Source: Novipirellula herctigrandis (GTDB lineage Bacteria > Planctomycetota > Planctomycetia > Pirellulales > Pirellulaceae). From it: a stretch of 64,000 bases of DNA. The notes beneath the pieces are model-generated. The model worked only from the letters and a program-made list of their open reading frames with translations. It ran no database searches and was not told the origin of the DNA. Every line of letters starts with the position of its first letter. Positions within the stretch are counted from its first letter, which is position 1. The stretch covers positions 7,579,989 through 7,643,988 of the forward strand of contig SJPJ01000001.1 of NCBI GenBank assembly GCA_007859835.1, written 5' to 3'. This document shows, piece by piece, positions 26,203 through 36,206 of this stretch. Made by a program: the position numbers and the translations under genes.

Positions 26203-28794
26203 TTATCGTTGCCAGCAGATTAGACCAAGTTCCAATGGCACCGCGACACCGACATGCGTGGGCACGATGCGCGGCGTGAAATCCGTCGTGGGGCGTGTCG
26301 CATTAACCGATCCGCGGTAGCTTGCCCAGCCAGTCGCCTGCGAAGGCGATCCATCATCAAGCGATCCATCATTAGGCGATTCGACTCGCGTCATTGCTTG
26401 ACGAAACGCGGTGTCGGGATTGACCTCGTCGGCATTGCTCGCATCAGCGTACAGTTCCACTCGCACGAAACTTGGGTCGAGGCCGTCTAGATCGACTTGG
26501 ACTTCAAAGAGATGTTCCGACTCGGTGGATTGAACGCTCAGATTTCCAAATTTCAGCGATCCCCACTTTTCACGCAGTGAGTGTTTCCAGTTGACGATGC
26601 TCGTCCCCATGGCACCATTGTAGGCGACTCGCTCGTGGTAGGCCGCCGCCGCTCTCAGGTAGTGTTGTTCGGTGTATTCTCGCACGGTCCGAACGGCTGA
26701 AAAACGAGGCGTCAATTGTGACATGCTTGCCCGCATTCTGGAAAGCCACTTACTCGGAATCTCATGGTCGTCACGTTCATAGAACTCGGGAATCACTTCT
26801 TGTTCAAGCAAGTCGTAAAGTTGGTCCGCTTCGACCTTATCCCACGTTGATTCGTCATCATGTTCTTGGCCGTCACCGATTGCCCATCCGACTTCGGGCG
26901 TGTAAGCCTCGGCCCACCAACCGTCTAGTTCGGAAAGATTGATGCCGCCGTTGACTAGTATTTTCATGCCACTGGTTCCGCTTGCTTCCCATGGTCGTCG
27001 CGGCGTATTGATCCACACATCCACACCTTGTACCAACTGTTCCGTGAGTAACATGTCGTAGTCGCTCAGAAAGATCACATGATGTCGTGCGATGGGATCG
27101 CGCGTGAAATCGATCCATTGACGAATCAAGTCCTGTCCAGCCTTATCGGCAGGGTGAGCCTTGCCAGCGATGATAAGTTGCACGGGGCGTTCCGGATTCG
27201 TCAGCAGTTGAATCAGCCGAGCCGGGTCGTGTAACAATAAATTTGGTCGCTTATAAGTTGCAAAGCGACGGGCAAAGCCCAACGTCAATGAGTTGGGATC
27301 AAACAAGTGTTTTGCGGCTTCGACTTCGTTGGGCGAAGAACCGGAAGCCGCCAGTTGGCGTGATAGTCGTTTGCGTGCGTAATCGACGAGAGTATGAGTC
27401 GCATCGATGCGAAGTCGCCAAAGTTGTTCATCGGACACGCCGCGAATTTCGCTGGCAAGCGTTTCGTTCGTGCCGAGCCAACGATTTTTTCCGCACGCTT
27501 GCGTCCAAAGTTCATCGGCGGATGCGGAATCCCAGCTCGGCATGTGGACTCCGTTGGTCACATGTCCGATTGGCACATCGTCCTCGGGCCAATTCGGAAA
27601 CAGCGGTTCGAAGATTCGTCGACTGACTTTGCCGTGTAAACGACTGACGCCGTTGACGGCACCGCTTCCGTGGATTGCCAGATAGGCCATATTGAAGCTC
27701 TCTGACGCATCGCGTGGGTTTTTCCGCCCTAAAGCCAGCAACTCATCCGCGGAGATCCCAAGGCCTTTTTGAGCATATCCACTTAGATATTGGACGATTA
27801 GGTTGGGAGCGAATCGGTCAAAGCCAGCGGCCACAGCCGTGTGAGTGGTGAACAGGTTGCCGGCTTGGGTAACTGCGAGTGCAATTTCAAAGGGCTGTCC
27901 CGTTTCTTGCATAAAACAGCGAGCACGCTCCAGCACAGCGAAGGCCGCATGACCTTCGTTCAAGTGGCAAACCTCCGGTTGGATGCCTAGTGCGGTGAGT
28001 AAACGCCAGCCACCAATGCCTAGAATTAGCTCTTGCTTGAGACGCAATTCGGGGCCGCCGCCATACAGTTCGCTTGTGATCCCCCGATGCTCGGGGAAGT
28101 TTGCAGCGTCGTTGCTGTCCAACAGATAGAGTTTGACGCGGCCAACTTGGGCCTGCCATGCTCGCAACCATACCGAGTAGCCTGGCAAGTCAATGTTCAG
28201 ACGCAACCACTCTCCGCCGGCTTCACGTAGTGGAGTGATTGGTAATTGTCCAGGGTCGTTATAGGGATACAACGCTTGTTGAGTACCATTCTTGTCGATC
28301 GTTTGGCGAAAGTAGCCTTGTTGGTAAAGCAGACCTACGGCGACCATGGGCACACCTAAATCGCTGGCTGCTTTCAGTTGGTCACCCGCAACGTTGCCTA
28401 AACCACCAGAGTAAATCGGCAGCGCCTCGCTTAACATAAACTCCATGCTAAAGTAGGCCGCGCAGGTCAACGGCGACGATGGATAGCTTTGTTGAAACCA
28501 CGCGGGTTGTTCCGCTGTTTGACGGCGCACGCTAATCAACGCATCAATTGTTTTGCGAAACTCAGCATCGTCAAGTACATGTTCGATTTGTTCGCGAGAT
28601 ACCGTCTGTAACACAACCCAAGGATTTTGTGTCATTTCCCACAGTTCAGAATCCAACCGCCGCCATACTTCGTCGGTTGCATGATTCCACGAAGAACGAA
28701 GGTCGAGCGCTAATTCCGCGAGGGAATCAAACCCGTCGATTTCGGTAGGGAGGAAATTGTATACCGGGTGAATCGCACGTACTTGTTTACTCAT
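26203..28794 (-). CDS. glgP: Alpha-glucan (glycogen) phosphorylase, GT35
   Basis: An 863-residue cytoplasmic enzyme that releases glucose-1-phosphate from glycogen or maltodextrin using phosphate and pyridoxal phosphate. The start at 28794 (MSKQVRAIHPVYNFLP) is chosen because the upstream part of the frame is featureless. Domains: N-terminal DUF3417-like helical segment (about 10-105), then the phosphorylase core with AAYFSMEFMLSEALPIYSGGLGNVAGDQLKAASDLGVP, CHLNEGHAAF, and the PLP site RRPWEASGTSGMKILVNGGINLSELDGWWAEAY (PLP Lys in TSGMK). This is the short bacterial/archaeal form rather than the long GlgP form. The C-terminal ~100 residues extend beyond the core. It is a single gene with no glycogen-pathway neighbours in the window. 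Confidence 0.92.
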   Translation of the reverse strand: MSKQVRAIHPVYNFLPTEIDGFDSLAELALDLRSSWNHATDEVWRRLDSELWEMTQNPWVVLQTVSREQIEHVLDDAEFRKTIDALISVRRQTAEQPAWFQQSYPSSPLTCAAYFSMEFMLSEALPIYSGGLGNVAGDQLKAASDLGVPMVAVGLLYQQGYFRQTIDKNGTQQALYPYNDPGQLPITPLREAGGEWLRLNIDLPGYSVWLRAWQAQVGRVKLYLLDSNDAANFPEHRGITSELYGGGPELRLKQELILGIGGWRLLTALGIQPEVCHLNEGHAAFAVLERARCFMQETGQPFEIALAVTQAGNLFTTHTAVAAGFDRFAPNLIVQYLSGYAQKGLGISADELLALGRKNPRDASESFNMAYLAIHGSGAVNGVSRLHGKVSRRIFEPLFPNWPEDDVPIGHVTNGVHMPSWDSASADELWTQACGKNRWLGTNETLASEIRGVSDEQLWRLRIDATHTLVDYARKRLSRQLAASGSSPNEVEAAKHLFDPNSLTLGFARRFATYKRPNLLLHDPARLIQLLTNPERPVQLIIAGKAHPADKAGQDLIRQWIDFTRDPIARHHVIFLSDYDMLLTEQLVQGVDVWINTPRRPWEASGTSGMKILVNGGINLSELDGWWAEAYTPEVGWAIGDGQEHDDESTWDKVEADQLYDLLEQEVIPEFYERDDHEIPSKWLSRMRASMSQLTPRFSAVRTVREYTEQHYLRAAAAYHERVAYNGAMGTSIVNWKHSLREKWGSLKFGNLSVQSTESEHLFEVQVDLDGLDPSFVRVELYADASNADEVNPDTAFRQAMTRVESPNDGSLDDGSPSQATGWASYRGSVNATRPTTDFTPRIVPTHVGVAVPLELGLICWQR

Positions 28795-28962
28795 GACCGG
28801 GTTTTCAATGCAACCAGTATGCCAAGTCGAATTTATGCAAGTTTTGCAATCGAAGCGTGCGGATTCGGACAAATTATGTGCGGCTCGTTTACCTTCTATC
28901 ACCGATCAATGTGGTAGACGGCTAGCTGCAAGCATCCACGATGCCCTATTTGAGTTGGGGGC

Positions 28963-29412
28963 TTATTTGAGTTGGGGATTCAGTGATCGCATATAGTCCG
29001 GCGATGGTCCCACGTAACAATGACAGTGCTTGCATACCGACGATGCGTCCGGCACACCACGTGAACAAACCGGGCACCTTCGCATGGTTGGCATTTCCTC
29101 CGTGAAGACCGGCTGCTGCGAAGTTTTGTAGTCTCCCAAAATGCGCATCACGCCCGTGTCAGATAACTCATCACGCTTGGTGGATGCCGGGCTCGGCTGT
29201 TGTCTCAAGTCGATTGGCATGATTTGATTTCCCAGAATTCGCATCACACCCGTATCGGAGAGTGGGTCTTGGGGACGCGTCACAGTAACCGGTTGTTGGC
29301 ACACCGGACAGGGAAGCGTTCGGCCGATCGCTCGCTCCGGAGCACGTAGCAAGTGCCCCGAGGGGCAAGTGACTTCGACAGTATGGCTATGGTCCATTCC
29401 TTCAAGCTCCAT
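28963..29412 (-). CDS. Zinc-ribbon protein with duplicated SDTGVMRILG motif
   Basis: A 149-residue protein of unknown function. The start at 29412 (MELEGMDHSHTVEVTCPSGH) is chosen because the longer frame runs into the divergent gene at 29668; ATG 29397 is an alternative. An N-terminal zinc-ribbon-like knuckle (CPSGHLLRAPERAIGRTLPCPVC) is followed by two copies of LSDTGVMRILG (after QDP and KRDE), then a C-terminal four-Cys knuckle (CPVCSRGVPDASSVCKHCHCYVG). The repeated motif suggests a recurring binding peptide. No signal peptide was found, so it is probably cytoplasmic. Confidence 0.6.
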   Translation of the reverse strand: MELEGMDHSHTVEVTCPSGHLLRAPERAIGRTLPCPVCQQPVTVTRPQDPLSDTGVMRILGNQIMPIDLRQQPSPASTKRDELSDTGVMRILGDYKTSQQPVFTEEMPTMRRCPVCSRGVPDASSVCKHCHCYVGPSPDYMRSLNPQLK

Positions 29413-29667
29413 GCGGTTTGACAGCCCCCGTAAAGTTAGGTGACGGGTGACCAATGCGAATTGAACCCCTGTCGCAGCGGAGGGTATCGGCTGGGAACGG
29501 GAATTCACGACTCTTTTCTCTGCCGAATCTCTGGCGAAACTTATTCGTATGTTCGGGGTTTCAGTGGAGGCACGTATCGACACAGTCGTGGCTATGCTCT
29601 GTTTTTCACGTTGGAATGTGAATTTGCCCCCACAAGAAACGCAACCACAAAAACAAGGTGAAATGCT

Positions 29668-30570
29668 GTGAATCGCAAGCCCACATCCGATTTCGACCAA
29701 GAAGTCCTCGACCTTTACGACGACTACGCTCATGGGCGACTCGATCGTCGTGAATATGTCAAACGGCTCGCTGCGTTCGCGGTTGGTGGTATGACGGTCG
29801 AAACTCTCGTATCAAGCCTCAGTCCCAACTATGCCTGGGCCCAACAAGTCGCACCGGACGATCCACGCATTAAGACCGAAACGATTGCTTTTGAATCGCC
29901 GCTCGGCGCGGGACAGCAGGACGGAAAAGAAATGAGTGGTCTGCTCGCTCGTCCGGTCGAAGGCACGAAGTTTCCTGCAGTGTTGGTGATCCACGAGAAT
30001 CGCGGCTTAAACCCGTATATAGAAGACGTCGCCCGTCGCTTGGCCACCCAAGGCTTCTTGGCACTTGCTCCCGATGCGCTTGCGCCGCTTGGCGGATATC
30101 CAGGCAACGATGACGATGGTCGAGCCATGCAGGGTCGCCGCGACCGCGAAGAAATGGCGCAAGATTTCATTGCTGCAGCAAAGCTGATCGACACCCATCC
30201 CTATTCGACCGGCAAAGTTGGAACGGTTGGGTTTTGCTATGGGGGCGGAATGGTCAACCAGCTCGCAGTTCGTATTCCAGACATCATTGACGCCGGCGTG
30301 CCGTTCTATGGAAGCCAACCCGAGGCGAGTGACGTTGGGAAAATCAAAGCACCGCTGTTGATTCATAATGCTGAATTCGACCGTCGCATCCTCGCCGGGG
30401 CGCCCGCCTTCGAGCAAGCACTTACAGAAAACAACATCGTCTTCGAGTCGCACGTGTACCCCGGCGTCAATCACGGTTTTCATAACGACACAACACCGCG
30501 CTACGACAAAGCCGCCGCCGAATTAGCGTGGGAACGCACCATCGCTTTCTTCAGGAAATATCTTGCTTGA
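29668..30570 (+). CDS. Dienelactone hydrolase family protein
   Basis: A 300-residue alpha/beta hydrolase. The start is GTG with AAGG nine bases upstream. Residues about 1-60 form a helical leader ([34 protein letters not shown]...) resembling a Tat-like anchor seen in YghX-type proteins. The hydrolase domain has [31 protein letters not shown] (nucleophile Cys in G-x-C-x-G), AEFDRR (Asp) and GVNHGFHND (His), which gives the Cys-Asp-His triad of dienelactone hydrolases. The substrate is unknown. It is divergent from the zinc-ribbon gene. Confidence 0.85.
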   Translation: MNRKPTSDFDQEVLDLYDDYAHGRLDRREYVKRLAAFAVGGMTVETLVSSLSPNYAWAQQVAPDDPRIKTETIAFESPLGAGQQDGKEMSGLLARPVEGTKFPAVLVIHENRGLNPYIEDVARRLATQGFLALAPDALAPLGGYPGNDDDGRAMQGRRDREEMAQDFIAAAKLIDTHPYSTGKVGTVGFCYGGGMVNQLAVRIPDIIDAGVPFYGSQPEASDVGKIKAPLLIHNAEFDRRILAGAPAFEQALTENNIVFESHVYPGVNHGFHNDTTPRYDKAAAELAWERTIAFFRKYLA

Positions 30571-30786
30571 CAAGACCACCTGCGGCTAATGCATTGCCAC
30601 TCCTTTATAAACTCTCTCTGTTAGTGCGGAGCGATTGCGTTTTGAAGCACTCACGCAGCCGGACTCAGCAAAGGTTTACGGGGAAAAAACGATGCCTTTC
30701 CCGGATATGCGTTGAGCCAATGGAGTCATTCGCTGCCACCGCGGAAATTGGATGACAAACATTAGGTGGCTTGACCCTTGAGCAAC

Positions 30787-31110
30787 TCAATTTGCGGCCG
30801 ACAGCTTAAGTCCGGCGAGTGAGATGACCAAGAGAACCAGAAACGTCAGTCGCCATACCGACGTTGACTCACCCAAGAAAACGATTCCGAAGATCGCTGT
30901 CCCTAACGCTCCAATGCCCATCCACACGGGATAGGCTGTTCCAATCGGTATATGTCGAACTGCAATCGAGAGCAGTCCGATGCTGGCGATATACGCAATG
31001 ATGGTCCAAACGCTTGGCCACAGCCTTGTAAAGGCGTCACTGTACTTCAAACCGATCGCCCAGCCGATTTCGAGTAATCCGGCGAACAAAAGAATGATCC
31101 AAACCTTCAC
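30787..31110 (-). CDS. gdx: SMR family transporter, guanidinium exporter type
   Basis: A 107-residue four-helix membrane protein of the small multidrug resistance family. The sequence matches the SugE/Gdx branch rather than Emr[31 protein letters not shown], with the essential Glu at about residue 14, then [17 protein letters not shown] and FLGES. The start is GTG. This branch exports guanidinium in exchange for protons. A guanidine-III riboswitch lies 33 nt upstream (31144-31184) on the same strand, which independently supports the Gdx assignment. The gene follows an ABC exporter operon with a 153-bp gap holding the riboswitch. Confidence 0.9.
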   Translation of the reverse strand: MKVWIILLFAGLLEIGWAIGLKYSDAFTRLWPSVWTIIAYIASIGLLSIAVRHIPIGTAYPVWMGIGALGTAIFGIVFLGESTSVWRLTFLVLLVISLAGLKLSAAN

Positions 31111-31115
31111 GACAA

Positions 31116-31122
31116 CGTACCC
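31116..31122 (-). promoter_or_regulatory. Likely SD region / anti-aptamer element of gdx
   Basis: In the mRNA, GGGUACG at 31122-31116 lies 5-6 nt before the GTG start and overlaps the only SD-like sequence (CUGGGU). It is perfectly complementary to CGUACCC at 31169-31163 inside the aptamer. Pairing of the two would hide the ribosome site and break the aptamer, which suggests translational control. The complementarity is seen; the mechanism is inferred. Confidence 0.55.
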
Positions 31123-31143
31123 AGGGTTCTTGGAAATGGAATA

Positions 31144-31184
31144 GCGTCGTCTTGTCTTAACCGGGTACGGCGCGTCTCGTCCGG
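31144..31184 (-). promoter_or_regulatory. Guanidine-III (ykkC-III) riboswitch aptamer
   Basis: Read on the minus strand from 31184 to 31144, the 41 nt carry the hallmark blocks of the ykkC-III class in order: CCGGACGAG, GCGCCGUACCCGG, AAGACAAGACG and CGC. The P1 helix forms between the first CCGG and the CCGG of ACCCGG. The pseudoknot-like helix GCGCCGU / ACGACGC forms with one A-C mismatch. It is directly upstream of an SMR exporter gene of the Gdx type, the classical target of guanidine riboswitches. It should turn the exporter on when guanidinium accumulates. Confidence 0.88.
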
Positions 31185-31263
31185 ATTGTCAGACGGACTA
31201 TAGATACTTTGTCTTTTCCCCTCAACACCGCTGCTCGCGTACGCCCTCTCAGCTTGCGATGCT

Positions 31264-32382
31264 CTACATCTGTCCGATTGCGATACGGAAACGCGCGTGG
31301 GAGACACCGAAGAAGATTGTTCCGATCAATGCGAGTGCTGCGAATTGTGGCCATACGATTGATAAGTTCGCTCCTCGGTAAAGGATTCCTTGGGCCAGCA
31401 TGACAAAGTGGGTGGTCGGCGCCGTTAGCATGATATGCTGGATTGCTTCCGGCATGCTTTCTCGCGGAGTCAAACCTCCGGATAACATTTGCAGCGGTAT
31501 CAACACTAACATGATCAATAAGCCGAATTGCTGCATCGAGCGCGCGAATGTTCCCATGAAGATGCCCATCGATGTGGTAGCAAACAAATGCATCGCAGCA
31601 CCGCCAAGAAATAGTAATAGCGAGCCTTCGATCGGGACCGCCATCAAGCCCTGTACGACGAAGACTAGCGAAAGTGTGCTTGCGAGCAAAACGACCAACC
31701 CCATGGACCAAACCTTGCTGGACATGATCTCTAAAGGAGTCACCGGCATGGCTAATAGATGCTCGATCGTTCCGCGTTCTCGTTCCCGGATCAACGCAGC
31801 TCCTGTCAGTACGATCGACAACATCGTGATTTGGTCGATCACCTGGATTACAGCGCCGAAATACGTCTTGTTGAGTGTTGGGTTAAATCGTACTCGGTCC
31901 ACTAACTCGACTGGCATCGTGGTCGATTCGCGATACCGCTGAACGAATGTTTGAACCTCATCCGATACAATGGTTTGCACGTAGCTACTACCGGTGAACG
32001 CTTGGCTAACACGAGTCGCGTCGACGTTCAACTGGATCGTCGGTCCGCGACCAGCCAACACGTCTCGTTGAAAATCGGGCGGGATGTCCAGCGCGAACGT
32101 GTCTAGGCCAGAGTCCATCCGCCGGTCCATTTCCGCTCTCGTGATTTGCTTTGGTGGTAGGAAATAGGGTTGCTGGAATGCGTCGATGATTCGCTGAGAC
32201 AACGGTGATTGGTCTTCGTCCACAATCGCGATGGGGGCTTCATTTAGCGTGTCTGGCATCGCAGTAGCCGCTGTGTAAACAGACACTGTGAATGCAAATG
32301 CAATGAGGAATAGCAGAATCGGATCGCGAACCAGACTCCACAGTTCCTTTTTCCCAAGTCGGTAGATGTTTTTCAACCGCAT
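31264..32382 (-). CDS. ABC transporter permease, YhhJ-type
   Basis: A 372-residue ABC-2 type permease, last gene of an exporter operon. The ATG at 32382 has AGGAGG just upstream and directly follows the upstream stop (32386), so translation is coupled. One N-terminal transmembrane helix (about 23-43, LLFLIAFAFTVSVYTAATAMP) is followed by a periplasmic domain of about 130 residues (PIAIVDEDQSPLSQRIIDAF...). Then come five membrane helices (ITMLSIVLTGAALIRERERGTIEHLLAMPVTPLEIM, VVLLASTLSLVFVVQ, LLLFLGGAAMHLFATTSMGIF, LLIMLVLIPLQMLSGG and a C-terminal helix). The ERERGTIEHLL coupling helix is typical of the family. Confidence 0.88.
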   Translation of the reverse strand: MRLKNIYRLGKKELWSLVRDPILLFLIAFAFTVSVYTAATAMPDTLNEAPIAIVDEDQSPLSQRIIDAFQQPYFLPPKQITRAEMDRRMDSGLDTFALDIPPDFQRDVLAGRGPTIQLNVDATRVSQAFTGSSYVQTIVSDEVQTFVQRYRESTTMPVELVDRVRFNPTLNKTYFGAVIQVIDQITMLSIVLTGAALIRERERGTIEHLLAMPVTPLEIMSSKVWSMGLVVLLASTLSLVFVVQGLMAVPIEGSLLLFLGGAAMHLFATTSMGIFMGTFARSMQQFGLLIMLVLIPLQMLSGGLTPRESMPEAIQHIMLTAPTTHFVMLAQGILYRGANLSIVWPQFAALALIGTIFFGVSHARFRIAIGQM

Positions 32383-32385
32383 CAA

Positions 32386-35145
32386 CTATGCCTCCTGCTT
32401 TTTCAGTAGCGTTATACTTAAACTGATCAACACGAGGCCGGCAATCACGAGGGGCACGAAGGCATGGTAGAGATCCGCAAATCCAAGTGCCTTGGAGAAC
32501 GTGCCACGAGAGATGGTCAAGAAGTGTGTGGTAGGGAATACCTGTGAGACGAGTGCCCCAGCGCCTTTGAGGGACGAAACGGGATCGATCATTCCTGAGA
32601 AGGTGGTGGCTGGCAAAATCGTGAGAACTGCAGTGCCGAAGATCGCTGCGATCTGACTGCGCATAAACGTCGAGATCAACAGGCCCATTGCCGTCGCACA
32701 GAAAACGTAGACCAAAGCGGCAACCGCTTCCGTTGCGAAACTGCCTTTCATCGGGACACCAAAGAACCATATTGCCAACATTGTAAGTAACAGAAAATTG
32801 AACATTCCCAATACGATGTACGGAATCTGTTTGCCAAGTAGGAACTCCAAGCGAGTGACGGGCGTTGCGTAAAAATTGATGATCGAACCGAGTTCCTTCT
32901 CGCGTACCACGGCCAATGCCGCCAGCATTGCTGGGATCAACATTAGCAACAGTGGAATCACTGCGGGGACCATTGCCATAATGCTTTTGACGTCAGGGTT
33001 GTATCGATATCGGGTCTCGATCGTCGCGGCAGATGTCGATAAATCCCGTCCGTAGCAGTATTTTGCCTGTGTCGCAAGCCATTTGACGTGCATCCCTTGG
33101 ACGTAACCGCGGATGGTTTCGGCTCGCATCGGCATCGATCCATCGATCCAAACTCCAATTTGAACCTCGTCGCCGCGAGCAACGTTACGAGCCAAGCCGG
33201 GCGGAATCTCGAGTGCCATGCTGATTCTGCCGGCTCGCATTTGTTGGTCGAGTTGGTCGTAGTTGTAGATCGGCGGTTGCTCGATGAAGTATCGTGATCC
33301 CGATAGGTTCAGGGCGTAGTCACGGCTGAGGGTAGTTTGGTCACGATCCAGTACGGCAAACTTCAGATTTTCAACATCCATGGTGATGCCGAAACCCATA
33401 ATGATCAGAAGCAAAACGCTGCCGAGTCCAGCCAAAGTCAGCCGAATCGGATCACGGCTGAGTTCAAGTGATTCGCGGATCACGTAACTCATCATCCTGC
33501 GGAGGCTGAACGAGTGAGATATGCTTCCCATGTGCGTGTCTGCAGGCTGCATCTGCTGTTGAACACTTTCAGGAACACGACGATGCGGTTTCTCGAGCCC
33601 AAGCTGCGAGTTTACTCCACTTTCTAAATAGCCGATGAAGGCGTCCTCCAACGTTTCACTGCCACTCTTCTCAACCAGTGCGGCAGGTGTATCGCTCACC
33701 AATACTCGTCCTGCATGCATCAATGAAATACGATCACAACGCTCTGCTTCGTTCACAAAGTGACTTGAGATGAAAATTGTCACTTTGTCTCGACGTGAAA
33801 GTTCCACCAAGTGTTTCCAAAACGAGTCTCGGGCGACGGGATCGACGCCGGAGGTTGGCTCATCCAAAATGAGAAGTTCCGGTTTGTGAATCAACGCGAC
33901 GGCTAAAGACAATCGCTGGCGTTGCCCGAGTGGCAGCGAGTCCGGCAGTGCGCAAATAATCTCGGTTAGTCCGAATCGGTTTTCCATTTCCTTTACCCGG
34001 TCCGGTATCTCAGACTCAGGAACTTGAAACAGCCGTGCGTGAAGGACTAGGTTTTGGTGAACGCTCAATTCCGAATACAACGAGAACGCTTGTGACATAT
34101 ATCCCACGCGGCGTCGGACATTCAAATCGTTCGCATCAATACTCTGGCCAAATAATGACGCATGGCCGTCACTGACTGGCAATAGCCCAGTCAACATTTT
34201 CATCGTGGTCGTTTTTCCGCAGCCATTCGAACCGAGAAAACCAAAAATTTCCCCTCTCTCAATTCGGAAAGTCACTCCGTCCACTGCGACAAAATCGCCA
34301 AAACGTGTGGTTAGATTCTCTGCCTCAATGGCCACTTCATGATCGTCTCGATCGCGTGGTGGAATTCGCACGTCGACATGACCTCGCCTCTTTTCGTCAG
34401 GTAACAATGCAATGAACGCTTTTTCCAACGATTGCGTGTCAGTTCGTTCAAGTAGTTCTCTCGGCGTTCCCATCGCCAGCACTCGTCCGTCATCCATCGC
34501 GATGAGCGAATCGAATCGAGATGCCTCGTCCATGTAGGCAGTCGCTACGAGGACACTCATGCCGGGACAGTGAGAGCGAATGTCGTCAATCAGTTCCCAG
34601 AACTGGCGCCGGGAAAGTGGATCGACACCTGTTGTCGGTTCGTCCAGAATCAATAAATCGGGATCATGAATCAACGAGCAGCAGAGACTGAGTTTTTGTT
34701 TCATGCCTCCCGAGAGTTTGCCGGCAGACCGATCTGCGAACGCTGTCAAACCAGTGCTATCGAGAAGTCTCGCTATCCGATTTTTTCGTTCCCAGCGACT
34801 CAGGCCAAATAGACGTCCAAAGAATTCGGCATTCTCGGTTACGGATAGCGTTGGGTATAGATTCTTGCCAAGTCCTTGAGGCATGTATGCGATGCGGGGA
34901 CATACTTTACTTCGATGAGCGTGATCCGCTATGTCACCACCGAGCACTTCGATCCGCCCACTTTGGACGCGACGCGTTCCAGCAATAAGTGACAATAGGC
35001 TTGATTTTCCGACACCGTCTGGGCCAATCAGTCCAATCATGCAACTCGCGGGCAATGCAACAGATACCGCATCGAGTGCAAGTGTCTTGCCATAAACTAA
35101 GCTGGCATCTTGGATCTGAACCACATTGTTTTTTGCCTTATTCAT
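32386..35145 (-). CDS. rbbA: Fused double-ATPase ABC transporter / permease, RbbA-like
   Basis: A 919-residue protein with two ABC ATPase domains followed by an ABC-2 permease, the architecture of RbbA (YhiH). ATPase 1 (about 8-235): Walker [10 protein letters not shown], signature LSGGMKQK, Walker [13 protein letters not shown]. ATPase 2 (about 270-505): Walker [10 protein letters not shown], a variant signature [10 protein letters not shown], Walker [13 protein letters not shown]. The permease (about 545-919) has one N-terminal and five C-terminal helices, with the motif [26 protein letters not shown]. It overlaps the HlyD gene by 4 bp (ATGA). With the HlyD protein and YhhJ-type permease it should form an export pump; the substrate is unknown. 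Confidence 0.9.
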   Translation of the reverse strand: MNKAKNNVVQIQDASLVYGKTLALDAVSVALPASCMIGLIGPDGVGKSSLLSLIAGTRRVQSGRIEVLGGDIADHAHRSKVCPRIAYMPQGLGKNLYPTLSVTENAEFFGRLFGLSRWERKNRIARLLDSTGLTAFADRSAGKLSGGMKQKLSLCCSLIHDPDLLILDEPTTGVDPLSRRQFWELIDDIRSHCPGMSVLVATAYMDEASRFDSLIAMDDGRVLAMGTPRELLERTDTQSLEKAFIALLPDEKRRGHVDVRIPPRDRDDHEVAIEAENLTTRFGDFVAVDGVTFRIERGEIFGFLGSNGCGKTTTMKMLTGLLPVSDGHASLFGQSIDANDLNVRRRVGYMSQAFSLYSELSVHQNLVLHARLFQVPESEIPDRVKEMENRFGLTEIICALPDSLPLGQRQRLSLAVALIHKPELLILDEPTSGVDPVARDSFWKHLVELSRRDKVTIFISSHFVNEAERCDRISLMHAGRVLVSDTPAALVEKSGSETLEDAFIGYLESGVNSQLGLEKPHRRVPESVQQQMQPADTHMGSISHSFSLRRMMSYVIRESLELSRDPIRLTLAGLGSVLLLIIMGFGITMDVENLKFAVLDRDQTTLSRDYALNLSGSRYFIEQPPIYNYDQLDQQMRAGRISMALEIPPGLARNVARGDEVQIGVWIDGSMPMRAETIRGYVQGMHVKWLATQAKYCYGRDLSTSAATIETRYRYNPDVKSIMAMVPAVIPLLLMLIPAMLAALAVVREKELGSIINFYATPVTRLEFLLGKQIPYIVLGMFNFLLLTMLAIWFFGVPMKGSFATEAVAALVYVFCATAMGLLISTFMRSQIAAIFGTAVLTILPATTFSGMIDPVSSLKGAGALVSQVFPTTHFLTISRGTFSKALGFADLYHAFVPLVIAGLVLISLSITLLKKQEA

Positions 35146-36206
35146 TTTGGCAACTTGACCTTCAAGTCATCTGGCCATGGGTACTGTTCGCCCAAGCGTA
35201 CGTAAGCCATACCAGGCAGTCCGGTTTTCACTTTTCGGATATGATCATTCAATAAATCGGGATCGATTCTTGCCTTGATTCGGAACATCAACTTTTGGCG
35301 TTCGACCTCCGTTTCCACTGTCTTTGGCGTGAATTGAGCCACATCGGCAACAAATGTGGCTTGTGCTGGGATAACAAATTGTGGGACTGCATCGAGAACC
35401 AAACGGACGTCCGCGCCTAGTGTGACTCGTCCCGCTTGTTCGGTCGGCAGGAAAAATGTCATGTAAACGTCCGACAAATCGACCATGTTCAGAACCGTCC
35501 CGCCAGCACCAAGAACTTCACCTGGTTGTGCAACGCGATACTGGACCCGTCCATCTCGCGGCGACACCAATGTGCTGTCATCGATGTCAGCTTGAATTCG
35601 CTGGATTGTGGATTCTGCCGCCGCGACCGACGCCTCTGCTTCAATCACTTGTGACTTTGCCGCCGTGATCCCCGCTTTTGCGGTTGCTACGTTCGCTTCG
35701 GCGCTACTGACGCCTGCTTTTGCGCTGAACAACGCTGCCATCTTCGTATCAAAATCTTCGACCGACACCGCATTCTCTTGCGAGAGTTCTTCGGCACGTT
35801 TGAAATTCTTCGTAGCGAGTGATAGCTCCGCTTTTCGTTGTGAGACCAGTGCCTCTGCGGCAGTCTCTTGGCACTGCTGTTGCTTTACAATACTGTTGGC
35901 TACGTCAACGGAGTTTTTGGCACGAAGCAGGTTCGCCTTGGCTTCACCGAGTTGAGCGTCGAGGACACGGGTGTCCATGTGTGCGATTTCTTGCCCGGCG
36001 GTTAGGAAGTCACCTTCGTCCACTAACACGTCCACAAGGCGTCCCGGTGTTTTGGTGGCAATATCGATCTCGACCGCCTCGATACGGCCATTGCTACTAG
36101 CGATTCCTTCGGGCATATCCTCTGGTTCAATGTAATGCCACGCATAGTAGCCCAGTGCCGCAATCACGCACAGAATAATCAAAGTCAGCGAATGTCGAGT
36201 GTTCAT
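35142..36206 (-). CDS. HlyD family secretion periplasmic adaptor, YhiI-type
   Basis: A 354-residue membrane fusion protein, first gene of the exporter operon. The N-terminal anchor helix is about 7-27 ([21 protein letters not shown]). A lipoyl-like half ([40 protein letters not shown]) comes next. A long coiled coil spans about 75-215, very rich in Ala/Glu/Lys ([19 protein letters not shown]...). The second lipoyl half is [27 protein letters not shown], then a beta-barrel domain. It would link the inner-membrane ABC parts to an outer-membrane channel not found in this window. Confidence 0.9.
   Translation of the reverse strand: MNTRHSLTLIILCVIAALGYYAWHYIEPEDMPEGIASSNGRIEAVEIDIATKTPGRLVDVLVDEGDFLTAGQEIAHMDTRVLDAQLGEAKANLLRAKNSVDVANSIVKQQQCQETAAEALVSQRKAELSLATKNFKRAEELSQENAVSVEDFDTKMAALFSAKAGVSSAEANVATAKAGITAAKSQVIEAEASVAAAESTIQRIQADIDDSTLVSPRDGRVQYRVAQPGEVLGAGGTVLNMVDLSDVYMTFFLPTEQAGRVTLGADVRLVLDAVPQFVIPAQATFVADVAQFTPKTVETEVERQKLMFRIKARIDPDLLNDHIRKVKTGLPGMAYVRLGEQYPWPDDLKVKLPK

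Noticed and set aside
28819-28902. Longer N-terminus for the glycogen phosphorylase
   Set aside because: The extra 36 residues are Cys/His/Arg-rich and unlike the family; MSKQVRAIHPVYNFLP is the normal start.
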